A stretch of 64,000 nucleotides of DNA from Betaproteobacteria bacterium. GTDB lineage: Bacteria; Pseudomonadota; Gammaproteobacteria; Burkholderiales; SG8-41. Below are positions 49,533 to 59,698 of the stretch, one piece after another. The stretch spans positions 1 to 64,000 of the forward strand of contig JACPTK010000091.1 of assembly GCA_016192825.1 (NCBI GenBank), given 5' to 3'. The notes under the pieces were generated by a model that was given only the letters and a program-made list of their open reading frames with translations, ran no database searches and was not told where the DNA came from. The translations under genes and the position numbers were made by a program. How positions within the stretch are numbered: position 1 is the stretch's first letter; each line of letters opens with the position of its first letter.

Positions 49533-50088
49533 CACGAGCCACGAGCCACGAGCCACGAGCCACGAGCCGCCACGCGCGCGCCGGCGCGCGGCAGGCGGCT
49601 TCAGCATCGTCACCGCCATCTTCCTCATCGTGGTGCTGGCCGCGCTGGGCGCGTTCATCGTCTCGGTGAGCGGGCTTCAGCAGTCGAGCAGCCAGCTCGA
49701 TGTCCAGGGCGTACGCGCCTACCAGGCGGCGCGGGCGGGAATCGAATGGGCGGCGTATCAAGTGCTCGATCCCAACAACAACCAGCCCGGTATTGGGGGA
49801 ACGGACAATCTTCCGGCGTGTCCAGCGCCGACGACCACTCTTCCCAGCCTGGCCGGTTCGCTGTCGGTATTCACCGTAACGGTAACCTGCAGCGACAACG
49901 TAGGCGCCGGCGTCACGGAAGGAAACCGCAAGATCGCGACCTACGAAGTCGTGTCCACCGCCTGCAACCAATCACCATGCCCCAATCCCTCGCCCGGGAC
50001 GGGTTATGTGGAACGCCGGTTGACCGCCGTTTTGAGCAAGTGCAAGGATCCGACCGCGGCGGCCCCGCGGTTCGCGTGCGGAGGATGA
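49522..50088 (+). CDS. mshP: MshP-like protein
   Basis: RRRAAGGFSIVTAIFLIVVLAALGAFIVSVSGLQQSSSQLDVQGVRAYQAARAGIEWAAYQ. Confidence 0.8.
   Translation: MFPDTSHEPRATSHEPPRARRRAAGGFSIVTAIFLIVVLAALGAFIVSVSGLQQSSSQLDVQGVRAYQAARAGIEWAAYQVLDPNNNQPGIGGTDNLPACPAPTTTLPSLAGSLSVFTVTVTCSDNVGAGVTEGNRKIATYEVVSTACNQSPCPNPSPGTGYVERRLTAVLSKCKDPTAAAPRFACGG
49531..49573. repeat. 7-bp-period array inside the mshP leader coding region
   Basis: cacgagccacgagccacgagccacgagccacgagcc; encodes TSHEPRATSHEP. Confidence 0.85.
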
Positions 50089-50095
50089 ACTGAGC

Positions 50096-53000
50096 ATGCT
50101 CCGCAGTCGTGACCTCGCTGTTGTCGCAATCGCGATGGGGATGTTCGGTTACACCGCGAGCGCGCTTGCGCTGACCTGCCAATCGAACGCCAACGGAAAC
50201 TGGAACGCCGCAGGCACGTGGACGACCTGCGGAGGAGGCATTCCCGGCGCCGGGGACGATGTCCAGATACGCAACGCGAACACGGTCACCATCCCTGCGG
50301 GCTACGCTGCGGCGGCCAATTCGGTCACCTTCACGGTTTCGAACGGAACCGCGAACCTTACCCATGCCGCGGCAACCAGCACGATCACCGTGGGGGCCGG
50401 CGGCGCCACGATCAATTCGCCCGGCAACAACAACAGCAAGAACTGGAACATCAACGCTGGCAGCGCCACCGTCAATGGCGCCCTCAGCATGAACGGGGGA
50501 GGCAACAACAGCCGATTTGCCAGCATTGTGATCACCACAGGTTCTCTGGATGTCAATGGCGGCGTGACGATGACTGCTGCCAATGCCGTGCGGACGGTAA
50601 TTGACATGAGCGGCGGCGCCGGAAATCTTTTCATTGCCGGAAGTTTCAGCCTCGCCTCGGGAAACGGCACGCTCACTCCCGGAACCACCAGTACTGTCAC
50701 CTACGATTCCGCGACAACACCGGTGACGGTCGCCACCGGCAGCAGCATCGCCTACAACCATCTCGTGATCGCCAAGGGCGCGGGCAACGTCGCAGACGCG
50801 GCGACGACGGGCACTCTGACCGTGGGGGGCAACCTGACGGTCACCTCCGGAACGTTCAACATCCCGGGCATCACGGCGACCATTACCGGGACTACCAGCG
50901 TAACGGGTACTTTGGGATTCATCACGGCGGCTACCGGGACGAAGACCTTCAGCGGCGCCGTGACGGTGAACGCCGGCGGAACCTGGAGCAATGCCGTGAA
51001 CGCCAACGTGACCCTCGGTAACGGTCTCACTAACGATGGCACATTTGGCGCTGGCGACGGCGCCTACACCCTGACCGGCAGTCTGACCAATGGCGACACG
51101 TTCAATGCCGGCACCGGCAACTTCAGCCTGACCGGCAATTTCACCAACAACGGCACGTTCAATTCCTCGACCGGGACCTTCACCTTCAACGGCGGCGCGG
51201 CGCAAAGCGTCAGTGGAAGCAGCGGCGCCACGGGCTTCGCCAACCTTGCGCTGAACAACGCCAACGGGCTGTCGCTGGCCGGCACGCACGATGTGACCGT
51301 GTCAACGCTGCTCACCCTGACTTCGGGGCGCATCACGACCAATGCCAACGTTATTGCCATCTCGAACGGCTCGAATGTCACCGGCGCCGGGGCGAACAAC
51401 TTCATCAACGGCAATCTGCGCAAGACAGTGGGCGCGGGCGGCTGCACGACCTGCAATTTCGAGATCGGTTCCGAAACCGGAGGGGTCCGCTATACGCCCG
51501 TGACCAGCGTCGCATTCACGGGGATCACGACCGGCGGCAGCGTGACCGCCGGCACGGTGGCGGCGGAGCATCCCAACATCTCGACTTCCGGCCTCGACGA
51601 CACGCTCGACGTGAATCGCTACTGGACCCTGGCCAATTCGGGCGTCGTGTTCACGGATTACGGCGCGACGTTCAACTGGGTCGCGGCGGACCTCGACGCC
51701 GGCGCGGACACGACGATCTTTGAAATGACGCGCTTTGATCCGCCGGCCCCGGCGGCCGGCGCGTGGAGCAGCACCGTGACCGGGACCCGCACCGCGACCA
51801 GCATTCAAATCACCGGGGTCACCGGCTTCGGGGATTTCGCCGTCGGGCAGCCGCTGGCGGCGGCGGCCGGAATCGGGCGGTTCAACGCCTACGACACCAC
51901 GACCGCGGCAGGCGCGGTCACCGGATTCATCACGACGAAGGTCGCCGGCGCCGCGTTCAACGTGGACATTATCGCCATCAGGAACAACCGCAAGGACATC
52001 GACACGGCCTTTACCGGAACGGTGCGGGTCGAGCTGCTCGACGCGAGCGACAACAGCGGGGCGGCCGACGCGGCCACCGGCTGCCGCGCGAGCTGGGCGG
52101 TGATCCAGACGATTGCGCCGGACCCGGCATTCGTCGGCGGCGACAACGGCCGCAAGACCATTGCCGTCACCGAGAACAACGCCTGGCGCGAAGCCCGGTT
52201 CCGAATCAGCGATTTCCCCGCCGGCAAGCTCGTCGGCTGCTCGACCGACGCCTTTGCGATTCGTCCCGATACCCTGGCCAGTTTCAGTGTGAGCGACACC
52301 GACTGGCAGACGGCCGGCACGATGCGTACTCTGAACGACCCGACATTCGGGACCACTACTCATAAGGCGGGCCGGCCGTTCAGCGTCCGCGCGACCGCCG
52401 TCAATGGCGCTGGCACACCGGCGACCACCACCAACTACGCCGGGGCGCCAACCGCCAGCGTCACCGCGTGCGCGGGCGCGGCATGCACGGCGACCTTCGG
52501 CACGCTTACGCTCGCCACCACCTTCGTGGCGGGCCAACTGGCGTCCGATATCGCTACCTACGGCGAAGTGGGCTCCTTCAACCTGCAGCTGGTGGATTCC
52601 GCGTTTGCGATCATCGATGCCGCCGATGGCACGCCGGCGGACTGCACGGCGACGGGTCGCCACGTATGCAGCGGAACGATAGCCGTGGGGCGATTCGTTC
52701 CCGACCATTTTGCGGTTGCGCTCAACACGCCGCAGTTCGGCACCGCCTGTGGCGGCGGTTTCACCTATATCGGTCAGTCGTTCAGCTACACCACCGCCCC
52801 GCAGATTACCGTCGCGGCCCAGGATTTCAGCAACAACCCGACCACGCTTTATACCGGCGGCTGGTGGAGGATAACGAACACGAGCGTGGCGCCGGCGACG
52901 CAAGCCGGGCGCTACTCCGCGGCCGCGGGAACGCTGGACGTGACCGGGCTGCCGGCGACTGCCGCCGATCCGGTGATCGTGGACGCGGGCAGCGGCTCGG

Positions 53001-53692
53001 GCACGCTCACGTTCGGCTCCGGCACGGGCCTCCTGTTCGGCCGCACGACGCCGGTTGCTCCATTCGATGCGGATATCAGCGTCGCGGTCAACGTGATTGA
53101 CGCCGACGGAGTCGCTTACGCCAGCAACCCGGCCGGTTTCGGCGCGGCCACCGCGGGCAACGGCATCAGCTTCAGCGCCGGCAAGCCGATGCGCTTCGGC
53201 CGGCTCGTCATACGGAACGCAAACGGATCGCAACTCCTGCCGCTTCCCGTTCTGCTGGAAACCCAGTACTCGAACGGCACGGCGTTCGTTACCAATGCCA
53301 GCGACAATTGCACCGCGATCGCGGCGTCGGCGGCAGCGTCCAACGTTGCCATGAGCGGATTTACAGGCAACCTCACCGATACCCCCACCTGTGAAACGGC
53401 CCTGAGCGGCGGGGGCACGTTCAGCTCAGGGCGCAAGACATTCCTGTTAGCGGCTCCCGGCAGCGGCAATAACGGCAGCGTCAATCTGACAGTCAATCTG
53501 GGCTCCGCCGCTGCGCTCGGGACGACCTGCCGCAGCACCGGTGATGCATCCGTGGCGGATTCCGGAGCCAACCTATTGTTTCTGAGAGGCAATTGGACCG
53601 GTGGTGCCTACGATCAGAACCCCGGGGCGCGAGCGACCTTCGGGGTTTATACCGGCGCGGAGGAAGTCATCTTTATCCGCGAAACCTTCTGA
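50096..53692 (+). CDS. mshQ: MshQ-like large secreted protein (DUF6701-type C-terminal region)
   Basis: Signal peptide; NANGNWNAAGTWTTCGGGIPGAGDDV start; repetitive LTG(S/N)xTNxGTF region; location after mshP. Confidence 0.75.
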   Translation: MLRSRDLAVVAIAMGMFGYTASALALTCQSNANGNWNAAGTWTTCGGGIPGAGDDVQIRNANTVTIPAGYAAAANSVTFTVSNGTANLTHAAATSTITVGAGGATINSPGNNNSKNWNINAGSATVNGALSMNGGGNNSRFASIVITTGSLDVNGGVTMTAANAVRTVIDMSGGAGNLFIAGSFSLASGNGTLTPGTTSTVTYDSATTPVTVATGSSIAYNHLVIAKGAGNVADAATTGTLTVGGNLTVTSGTFNIPGITATITGTTSVTGTLGFITAATGTKTFSGAVTVNAGGTWSNAVNANVTLGNGLTNDGTFGAGDGAYTLTGSLTNGDTFNAGTGNFSLTGNFTNNGTFNSSTGTFTFNGGAAQSVSGSSGATGFANLALNNANGLSLAGTHDVTVSTLLTLTSGRITTNANVIAISNGSNVTGAGANNFINGNLRKTVGAGGCTTCNFEIGSETGGVRYTPVTSVAFTGITTGGSVTAGTVAAEHPNISTSGLDDTLDVNRYWTLANSGVVFTDYGATFNWVAADLDAGADTTIFEMTRFDPPAPAAGAWSSTVTGTRTATSIQITGVTGFGDFAVGQPLAAAAGIGRFNAYDTTTAAGAVTGFITTKVAGAAFNVDIIAIRNNRKDIDTAFTGTVRVELLDASDNSGAADAATGCRASWAVIQTIAPDPAFVGGDNGRKTIAVTENNAWREARFRISDFPAGKLVGCSTDAFAIRPDTLASFSVSDTDWQTAGTMRTLNDPTFGTTTHKAGRPFSVRATAVNGAGTPATTTNYAGAPTASVTACAGAACTATFGTLTLATTFVAGQLASDIATYGEVGSFNLQLVDSAFAIIDAADGTPADCTATGRHVCSGTIAVGRFVPDHFAVALNTPQFGTACGGGFTYIGQSFSYTTAPQITVAAQDFSNNPTTLYTGGWWRITNTSVAPATQAGRYSAAAGTLDVTGLPATAADPVIVDAGSGSGTLTFGSGTGLLFGRTTPVAPFDADISVAVNVIDADGVAYASNPAGFGAATAGNGISFSAGKPMRFGRLVIRNANGSQLLPLPVLLETQYSNGTAFVTNASDNCTAIAASAAASNVAMSGFTGNLTDTPTCETALSGGGTFSSGRKTFLLAAPGSGNNGSVNLTVNLGSAAALGTTCRSTGDASVADSGANLLFLRGNWTGGAYDQNPGARATFGVYTGAEEVIFIRETF

Positions 53693-53905
53693 AGCCTGGC
53701 AATTTCCGGCATCGTCAATTCTCCGCAACTCGTTGAACACTAGTGGAATCTCTGCGCTGGCGGGGGTGCTGATTTGGAGATGGCATTGGGTTTCCCCAAG
53801 TGAGTTAGCTGGTTACGCAACAGCGCTTGCAGGACCGTTCAAAAAAACGCTCCAACGCCTTGACATTATTGAATTTTATGGTAGTTTCCTTTAATTGGTC
53901 AAACC

Positions 53906-54184
53906 AGGAGCTTGACGAACCTGCGTCCGACAAGCTCCTTAGGCAAAACCGCCCCGGAAAAAACATGCGAAAGTGCCGTCAAGCAACCCGCGGAAACGCC
54001 CTCCCTGCGTGTTGCCCTAGCGGCCTGTCGGACTTGGTATACCGACAGGCTGCTAACGGAGTTTGTCGGCCCAAGTCCGACAAACTCCTGGGTGAAATGA
54101 CCGTGGAATTAAACGTTATTCAAAAAAAGTGGGGCGGTTTTGCTTTTAGCGGCCTGTCGGACCACCAAAGTCCGACAGGCCGCT
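53906..54184. repeat. Nested composite hairpin element between mshQ and mshI (hairpins 53906-53939, 54019-54054, 54058-54089, 54148-54184 plus gcaaaaccgcccc/ggggcggttttgc)
   Basis: aggagcttgacgaacctgcgtccgacaagctcct; agcggcctgtcggacttggtataccgacaggctgct; ggagtttgtcggcccaagtccgacaaactcc; agcggcctgtcggaccaccaaagtccgacaggccgct. Confidence 0.9.
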
Positions 54185-54196
54185 AGGCCCTGGAAA

Positions 54197-55138
54197 ATGC
54201 GGCTATTCGGTTCCAACGGGCGGAAACCGGACTGGATATGCATCAACGTGCTGCCGGAACGGGTGGACGTGTGTCATGTCCGCGCGGCCGGCAAGGCGCG
54301 CCCCGAAATCTTGCTGTGCGATTCCTATCGCAAGGAGGGCGGCGATGCGGCGACGCTCGGCCGCCTGCGGCGCGAGCTGCGCCTCGACCGCTACCACTGC
54401 ACCACGTTGCTGAAGGGCGGCGACTACCAGATCGTGCAGGTGGAGGCGCCGGACGTGCCGGAGCCGGAGGTCAAGAGCGCGGTGCGCTGGCGCATCAAGG
54501 ACATGATCGATTATCCAGTGGAAACGGCCACGGTGGACGCGGTATTCGTCCCGGCGGAGGCCGGGGCGGCGGGCCACGCGCGGCAGATGCTCGCGGTCGC
54601 GGCGAAAAACGACCTGATTGCCGCCAGCATCAAGCCGTTCAACGACGCCGATATCCCGCTCGAAGTGATCGACATCCCGGAGTTCGCTCAACGTAACCTC
54701 GCCCACCGCCTCGAGCTGGCGGGGCGCGGGCTGGCGCTGCTTGCTCTCGACGAGCGCGGCGGGCTGCTGACTTTCACCTGCGACGGCGAGCTCTACCAGC
54801 ATCGCCGCATCGAGGTCTCCCTCACGAGTTTCGCCGCCGCCGGTCCCGAGGAGCGCAAGGCTCTCTACGACCGCCTGGTACTGGAATTGCAGCGTTCGCT
54901 CGACCACTTCGACCGCCAGTTCCGCCATATCACGGTCGCGAGGGTGATGGTGACGCCGGTGCCCGGTGCGGACGATCTCCGGGAGCATCTCGCCGCCGGC
55001 CTCGACGTGCCGGTGGCGCTGGTCCACCTGTCGGAAATCATGGATTTTCCGCACATTCCGGAGCTGCACGAGGAGGCGCGCCAGGCGCAGTGCCTGCAGT
55101 TGATCGGCGCGGCGCTGCGGGAGGAGGCAGCGGCATGA
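54197..55138 (+). CDS. mshI: MshI-like pilus biogenesis protein (PilM-like)
   Basis: VKSAVRWRIKDMIDYPVETATVDAVFVP; LELQRSLDHFDRQFRHITVARVMVTP. Confidence 0.82.
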   Translation: MRLFGSNGRKPDWICINVLPERVDVCHVRAAGKARPEILLCDSYRKEGGDAATLGRLRRELRLDRYHCTTLLKGGDYQIVQVEAPDVPEPEVKSAVRWRIKDMIDYPVETATVDAVFVPAEAGAAGHARQMLAVAAKNDLIAASIKPFNDADIPLEVIDIPEFAQRNLAHRLELAGRGLALLALDERGGLLTFTCDGELYQHRRIEVSLTSFAAAGPEERKALYDRLVLELQRSLDHFDRQFRHITVARVMVTPVPGADDLREHLAAGLDVPVALVHLSEIMDFPHIPELHEEARQAQCLQLIGAALREEAAA

Positions 55139-55185
55139 TCGCCCGGACCCGGGATACGGGATTCGAGATTCGGGTTGCGGGTCGT
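55138..55185. repeat. Degenerate 7-bp-period array (gggattc type)
   Basis: gggatacgggattcgagattcgggttgcggg. Confidence 0.65.
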
Positions 55186-55247
55186 CCGTTATGCCGGCGC
55201 CGACGCGAAGATGTCTGTCCGACCGCCGGAGTTTCGGAGGCGCCGGC

Positions 55248-55904
55248 ATGAGCCAGAACATCAACCTGTTCAACCCCGCGTTCCGCAGGAAGCGGCAGGT
55301 GCTGACGCTGATGACGGTCGTGCAGTGCGTGGGAATCACGCTCGCCGCGCTGGCCGGTTACCAGTACTTCCTGCAGCAGCAGGTCAATGGCCTGACCGTG
55401 GAACTGCAGGCTGCGGACGGCCTGCTCCGGTCGCAGCGCGGCTTCCTGGAAAAGGCCAGGGCCAAGGCCGCGGCGCCCAAGGCCGACACCCAGCTCGACG
55501 CCGACATCGCGCGCCTCGAGGCCGAGCTGAAGAACGCGCGCGAGGCGATGGTCGTGCTGAAGGGCGGCGCGTTCGGCAACCAGCAGGGTTTCGCCGAGTA
55601 CCTGCGCGCCTTTTCGCGGCAATCGCTGAACGGGCTTTGGCTTACCGGGTTCACCATCGCCGGCAGCGGCGAGCTGGAGATCCGCGGCCGGGTGTTGAGC
55701 CCCGACCTCGTGCCGAGCTACATCCAGCGCCTCAACCGGGAGCAGGTGCTCGCGGGCCGCAGCTTCGCGAGGCTGGAGATGAGCCGGCCGAAAGCCGCGC
55801 CCGCGCCGGACAAGGATGCGAAAAAAGCAGCCCCGCGCGTGCCGCGCTACCTGGAGTTCAGCCTGGCCACGACCGACGCGGCGAGAACGGGGAAGACGCC
55901 GTGA
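55248..55904 (+). CDS. PilN-like MSHA biogenesis protein
   Basis: MSQNINLFNPAFRRKRQVLT, single TM, coiled coil. Confidence 0.8.
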   Translation: MSQNINLFNPAFRRKRQVLTLMTVVQCVGITLAALAGYQYFLQQQVNGLTVELQAADGLLRSQRGFLEKARAKAAAPKADTQLDADIARLEAELKNAREAMVVLKGGAFGNQQGFAEYLRAFSRQSLNGLWLTGFTIAGSGELEIRGRVLSPDLVPSYIQRLNREQVLAGRSFARLEMSRPKAAPAPDKDAKKAAPRVPRYLEFSLATTDAARTGKTP

Positions 55905-56590
55905 AGGAACGGTGGCAGAAGCTCGCTGCCCGGTTCGACGCGCTGATGGTGCGCGAGCGCGTGCTGGTCCTGGTCGCGGCCATCGTCGGCATCGCCCTGG
56001 TATTCGACACGCTGGCGATCCGGCCGCTCGAAATGCGCAAGAAGCGCCTCGAGCAGCAGGTCGCGGAATCGCGCCAGCACATCAAGACCGCCGACGCCGT
56101 GATGAGGGCGCAGGCCACCGTGGCCGATCCCGACGCCGTGAAGCGCTCGTACCGCGACGCGCTGCGCAAGCAGCTCGCCGGGATCGACCAGGACATGCAG
56201 GGGCTGCAGCGCGGCCTGGTGCCGCCCGAGCGCATGGCGAAGCTGATGGAGGAAATGCTCTCGCACAGCCGCGGCCTGCAACTCGTCTCGCTGCGCACCC
56301 TGCCGGCGCAACGAATCGAGACTCCGGCCGCCGCGCCGGCGGCGAAGGCGGGCGACAAGGGCGCGCGGCCGGCGCCCAGGCCACCCGAGCGCACGATTTA
56401 CCAGCACAGCTTCGAAATCGCGCTGCAGGGCACGTACGCCGATTTGCACGATTACCTCGCCCGGCTCGAGAAGCTGCCGTGGCAAATGTTCTGGGCCCGC
56501 ATCAGCGTGAATACCGAGCAGTACCCGAAATTGCAGGTCGCGCTCACCGTGCAGACCCTGAGCCTGAGCAAGGCGTGGCTGATCGTATGA
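55901..56590 (+). CDS. mshJ: MshJ-like (GspM/PilO-like) protein, GTG start
   Basis: MVRERVLVLVAAIVGIALVFDTLAIRPLEMRKKRL; IYQHSFEIALQGTYADLHDYLARLEKLPWQMFW. Confidence 0.8.
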   Translation: MKERWQKLAARFDALMVRERVLVLVAAIVGIALVFDTLAIRPLEMRKKRLEQQVAESRQHIKTADAVMRAQATVADPDAVKRSYRDALRKQLAGIDQDMQGLQRGLVPPERMAKLMEEMLSHSRGLQLVSLRTLPAQRIETPAAAPAAKAGDKGARPAPRPPERTIYQHSFEIALQGTYADLHDYLARLEKLPWQMFWARISVNTEQYPKLQVALTVQTLSLSKAWLIV

Positions 56591-57027
56591 GCCAGTCACG
56601 AGTCACGAGTCACGAGTCACGCGCCGCCGCACTGGCGCTCATGCTCTTTTGCGCGAGTGCCGCGGCGCAAGTGACGACCGATCCCACCCGCCCGCCCGAG
56701 GGCATGGGCGCGACCGGCATGGAGGCGGCGGGAGACGCCGGTGGCGGCATGCTGCTGCAGTCCGTGATGATTTCGCCGACGCACAAGGCCGCGATCATCA
56801 ACGGCGTGATGGTGCGGCTCGGGGACAAGTTCGGCGGCGCCGTGCTGGTCAAGGTGGCGGAGAGCGAGGTGGTGCTCAAGAGCGACGGCACGAGCCAGGT
56901 GCTCAAGCTGCATCCGGGCGTGGACAAGCGCGAGGTCGTCCCGGCTGCTGCAAAGAGCGCGCCCCGCCAGGGAAAAGCACGGAGCGGCAAGGACGCCGCG
57001 GCGGCCGGCGGCACGCCGGCGCGGTAG
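56587..57027 (+). CDS. mshK: MshK-like (PilP-like) protein
   Basis: DPTRPPEGM; LQSVMISPTHKAAIINGVMVRLGDKFGGAVLVKVAESEVVLKSDG. Confidence 0.78.
   Translation: MSQSRVTSHESRAAALALMLFCASAAAQVTTDPTRPPEGMGATGMEAAGDAGGGMLLQSVMISPTHKAAIINGVMVRLGDKFGGAVLVKVAESEVVLKSDGTSQVLKLHPGVDKREVVPAAAKSAPRQGKARSGKDAAAAGGTPAR
56588..56621. repeat. 7-bp-period array inside the mshK signal-peptide coding region
   Basis: ccagtcacgagtcacgagtcacgagtcacgcg; encodes SQSRVTSHESR. Confidence 0.85.
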
Positions 57028-57040
57028 AGGAGAGGCGGAC

Positions 57041-58789
57041 ATGATGCCAAAGACGCTGGCGCTCGCATTGATGGTCGCTGCGGCGGGCGGCTGCGCGGAG
57101 CAGCCGGCGCGCCGCGACGCCACGTACGAGCGCATCTCCGCCGAGCTCGACAAGGCGACCAGGGAGCGCGCGCAGCCGGCCGCGCCCGACACGGTCAGCC
57201 AGGCGCTGCTGCCGCCGCTGGTGGTGGAAATGCCCAGGGCGGAAGGCAAGCCGCTCGACCAGCGCTTCGACTTGAACGTCAACAACGCGCCGGCGGCCCA
57301 GGTGTTCATGGCGATCGTCTCCGGCACGCGCTTCAGCATGATCGTGCACCCCGAGGTGCGCGACGCCATTTCGGTGAACCTCAAGGACGTCACCGTGCTG
57401 GAGGCGCTGGATACCTTGCGCGATCTCTACGGCTACGAGTACCGCGTGCAGGGCAACCGCATCCTGGTGCAACCGGTCACCCTGCAAACCCGCGTGTTCC
57501 AGGTCAATTACCTGCACGCGCAGCGCGTCGGGCGCAGCGACCTGCGGGTGAGCTCCGGCTCCATCACCGACGCGCCGACCGCCGGCGGCGGGGCGCCGGG
57601 CGCGGCGGCCACGCCGGGCGCCGGGGCTCCCGCGCAGAGGCTCACCGAGAGCACCCGCGTCACCACCTCCTCCGACAGCAATTTCTGGGGCGACATCGTG
57701 AAGTCGTTGAGCGCCATCGTGGGCACGGCCGACGGGCGCAGCGTGATCGTCAACCCCCAATCCGGCGTAATCGTGGTGCGCGCACTGCCGGCCGAATTGC
57801 GCTCGGTCGAGTCGTTTCTCAAGGCGATGCAGCTGATCGTCGAGCGGCAGGTGGTCCTCGAGGCGAAGATCATCGAGGTCACGCTGCGCGACGGCTCCCA
57901 GGCCGGCGTCAACTGGGCGGCGTTCCGCGACGGCTCCACCCGCGCCGCGGCGGGCGTGATCACGCCGGGCGCGACGATCGGCAACACCGGCGCCCTCACC
58001 GCGCCCACGGCGCGGGCGGCCGACGGCACCGTCCTCGGAGGCTCCACGCTGTCGGCCACGCTCGGCACCGCCGCCTCGATCGCTGCCGGAACGGGCGTGC
58101 CCGGCGGCATATTCGGGCTCGCCCTGCAGACGCAGAATTTCGCCGCGCTGCTCGCGTTCCTGGAGACGCAGGGGATGGTGAACGTCCTGTCCAGCCCGCG
58201 CGTCGCGACGATCAACAACCAGAAAGCGGTGCTCAAGGTCGGCACCGACGACTTCTTCGTCACCAACGTGTCGACCACCTCCACCACCAGCGGCACCAGC
58301 ACGACGATCGCGCCGACCATCACCGTGCAGCCGTTCTTCTCGGGCATCGCGCTCGACGTCACGCCCCAGATCGACGAGAACAGCAACATCATCCTGCACA
58401 TCCATCCCCAGGTGAGCCAGGTGGTGGAGCGGCGCAAGGTGGTGGATCTCGGCACGCTGGGCACGTTCACGCTGCCGCTGGCGTCCAGCAGCATCAACGA
58501 GACCGACACCATCGTGCGCGTGCAGGACAGCAACATCGTGGCGATCGGCGGGCTGATGCGCCAGGAGTCGGCGACCGACGGCTCGCAGGTGCCCGGCATC
58601 GGCGAGCAGCCCGGCGTCGGCGCGTTGTTCCGGCAGCGCAGCTCGAGCAGCACGAAGAGCGAACTGGTGATCCTGCTCAAGCCCACCATCGTGCACAGCG
58701 ACCGCGACTGGCAGCAGGACCTGGCCGACACCCGCGACCGCATCCGGGCGCTGGAACCCCCGCGGCGGCCCCAGCCATCCGCGCCATGA
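57041..58789 (+). CDS. mshL: MSHA secretin MshL
   Basis: FDLNVNNAPAAQVFMAIVSGTRFSMIVHPEVRDAISVNLKDVTVLEAL; secretin LSSPRVATINNQKAVLKVG; DIAL-type VTPQIDENSNIILHIHPQV. Confidence 0.92.
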   Translation: MMPKTLALALMVAAAGGCAEQPARRDATYERISAELDKATRERAQPAAPDTVSQALLPPLVVEMPRAEGKPLDQRFDLNVNNAPAAQVFMAIVSGTRFSMIVHPEVRDAISVNLKDVTVLEALDTLRDLYGYEYRVQGNRILVQPVTLQTRVFQVNYLHAQRVGRSDLRVSSGSITDAPTAGGGAPGAAATPGAGAPAQRLTESTRVTTSSDSNFWGDIVKSLSAIVGTADGRSVIVNPQSGVIVVRALPAELRSVESFLKAMQLIVERQVVLEAKIIEVTLRDGSQAGVNWAAFRDGSTRAAAGVITPGATIGNTGALTAPTARAADGTVLGGSTLSATLGTAASIAAGTGVPGGIFGLALQTQNFAALLAFLETQGMVNVLSSPRVATINNQKAVLKVGTDDFFVTNVSTTSTTSGTSTTIAPTITVQPFFSGIALDVTPQIDENSNIILHIHPQVSQVVERRKVVDLGTLGTFTLPLASSSINETDTIVRVQDSNIVAIGGLMRQESATDGSQVPGIGEQPGVGALFRQRSSSSTKSELVILLKPTIVHSDRDWQQDLADTRDRIRALEPPRRPQPSAP

Positions 58790-58807
58790 CCCGACGGGAT
58801 TGACGCC

Positions 58808-59698
58808 ATGTACCGCAGCCACTTCGGACTTCGCGAAATGCCGTTCGGGATCACGCCCGACACGAGCTTCGCCTATGCCTGCAACACGCACCAGGAAGCG
58901 CTCAACACGCTGCTGGTGGCGGTCAAGAACGGCGAGGGCTTCATCAAGATCACCGGCGAGGTCGGCACCGGCAAGACGCTGCTCTGCCGGCGGTTCCTGG
59001 CCACGCTCGACCAGAACCACGTGTCGGCCTACATACTCAACCCCTATCTCGAGCCGCGCACGCTGCTGTTCGCGCTGGCCGAGGAGCTGGGCGTGGCGCT
59101 GTCGCGGGGAACCGACCAGCATCAGCTGATGAAGGAGCTCACGCGCGCGCTGCTCAATTTCGCGCGCCAGGGCAAGACGGTGGTGCTGTGCCTGGACGAG
59201 GCGCAGGCGATGCCGGTGGAATCGCTGGAGGCGCTGCGGCTGTTCACCAACCTCGAGACCGAGAAGCGCAAGCTGCTGCAGGTGGTGCTCTTCGGCCAAC
59301 CGGAACTCGACCGGAAGCTCGAACACGCGTCGATCCGGCAGTTGCGGCAGCGCATCACCTTCCAGTACCGGCTGACCGCGCTCACGCGCGAGGAGGTCGA
59401 TCACTACGTCACCCACCGGCTGCGCGTGGCGGGCTACCGCGGCAATCGCCTCTTCACCCGGCCGGCGGCGCGCCTCGTGCACCGCTTCAGCGGCGGCGTG
59501 CCGAGGCTCATCAACATCATTTCGCACAAGGCGATGCTGCTGGCTTACGGCGAGGGCGCGCAGCAGCTGTTGCCGATCCACGTGCGCAAGGCGGCCATGG
59601 ACACGCCGATCGTGCATCAGCCGCGGCCGTGGTGGTGGCTCGGATTCGCGATGCTGCTGCTTTCGGTCGGCGGCATCGGCTGGATGGTGCTGGCATGA
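58808..59698 (+). CDS. mshM: MshM-like AAA ATPase (ExeA family)
   Basis: MYRSHFGLREMPFGITPDTSFAY; ITGEVGTGKTLLCRRFL; LCLDEAQAMPVESLEALRLFTNLETEKRKLLQVVLFGQPEL. Confidence 0.9.
   Translation: MYRSHFGLREMPFGITPDTSFAYACNTHQEALNTLLVAVKNGEGFIKITGEVGTGKTLLCRRFLATLDQNHVSAYILNPYLEPRTLLFALAEELGVALSRGTDQHQLMKELTRALLNFARQGKTVVLCLDEAQAMPVESLEALRLFTNLETEKRKLLQVVLFGQPELDRKLEHASIRQLRQRITFQYRLTALTREEVDHYVTHRLRVAGYRGNRLFTRPAARLVHRFSGGVPRLINIISHKAMLLAYGEGAQQLLPIHVRKAAMDTPIVHQPRPWWWLGFAMLLLSVGGIGWMVLA

Noticed and set aside
51302-53233. 643-aa minus-strand ORF antisense to mshQ
   Set aside because: Shadow ORF; composition typical of antisense GC-rich coding sequence, no recognisable domain.
56903-59617. 904-aa minus-strand ORF antisense to mshK/mshL/mshM
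   Set aside because: Spans three well-supported plus-strand genes; shadow ORF.
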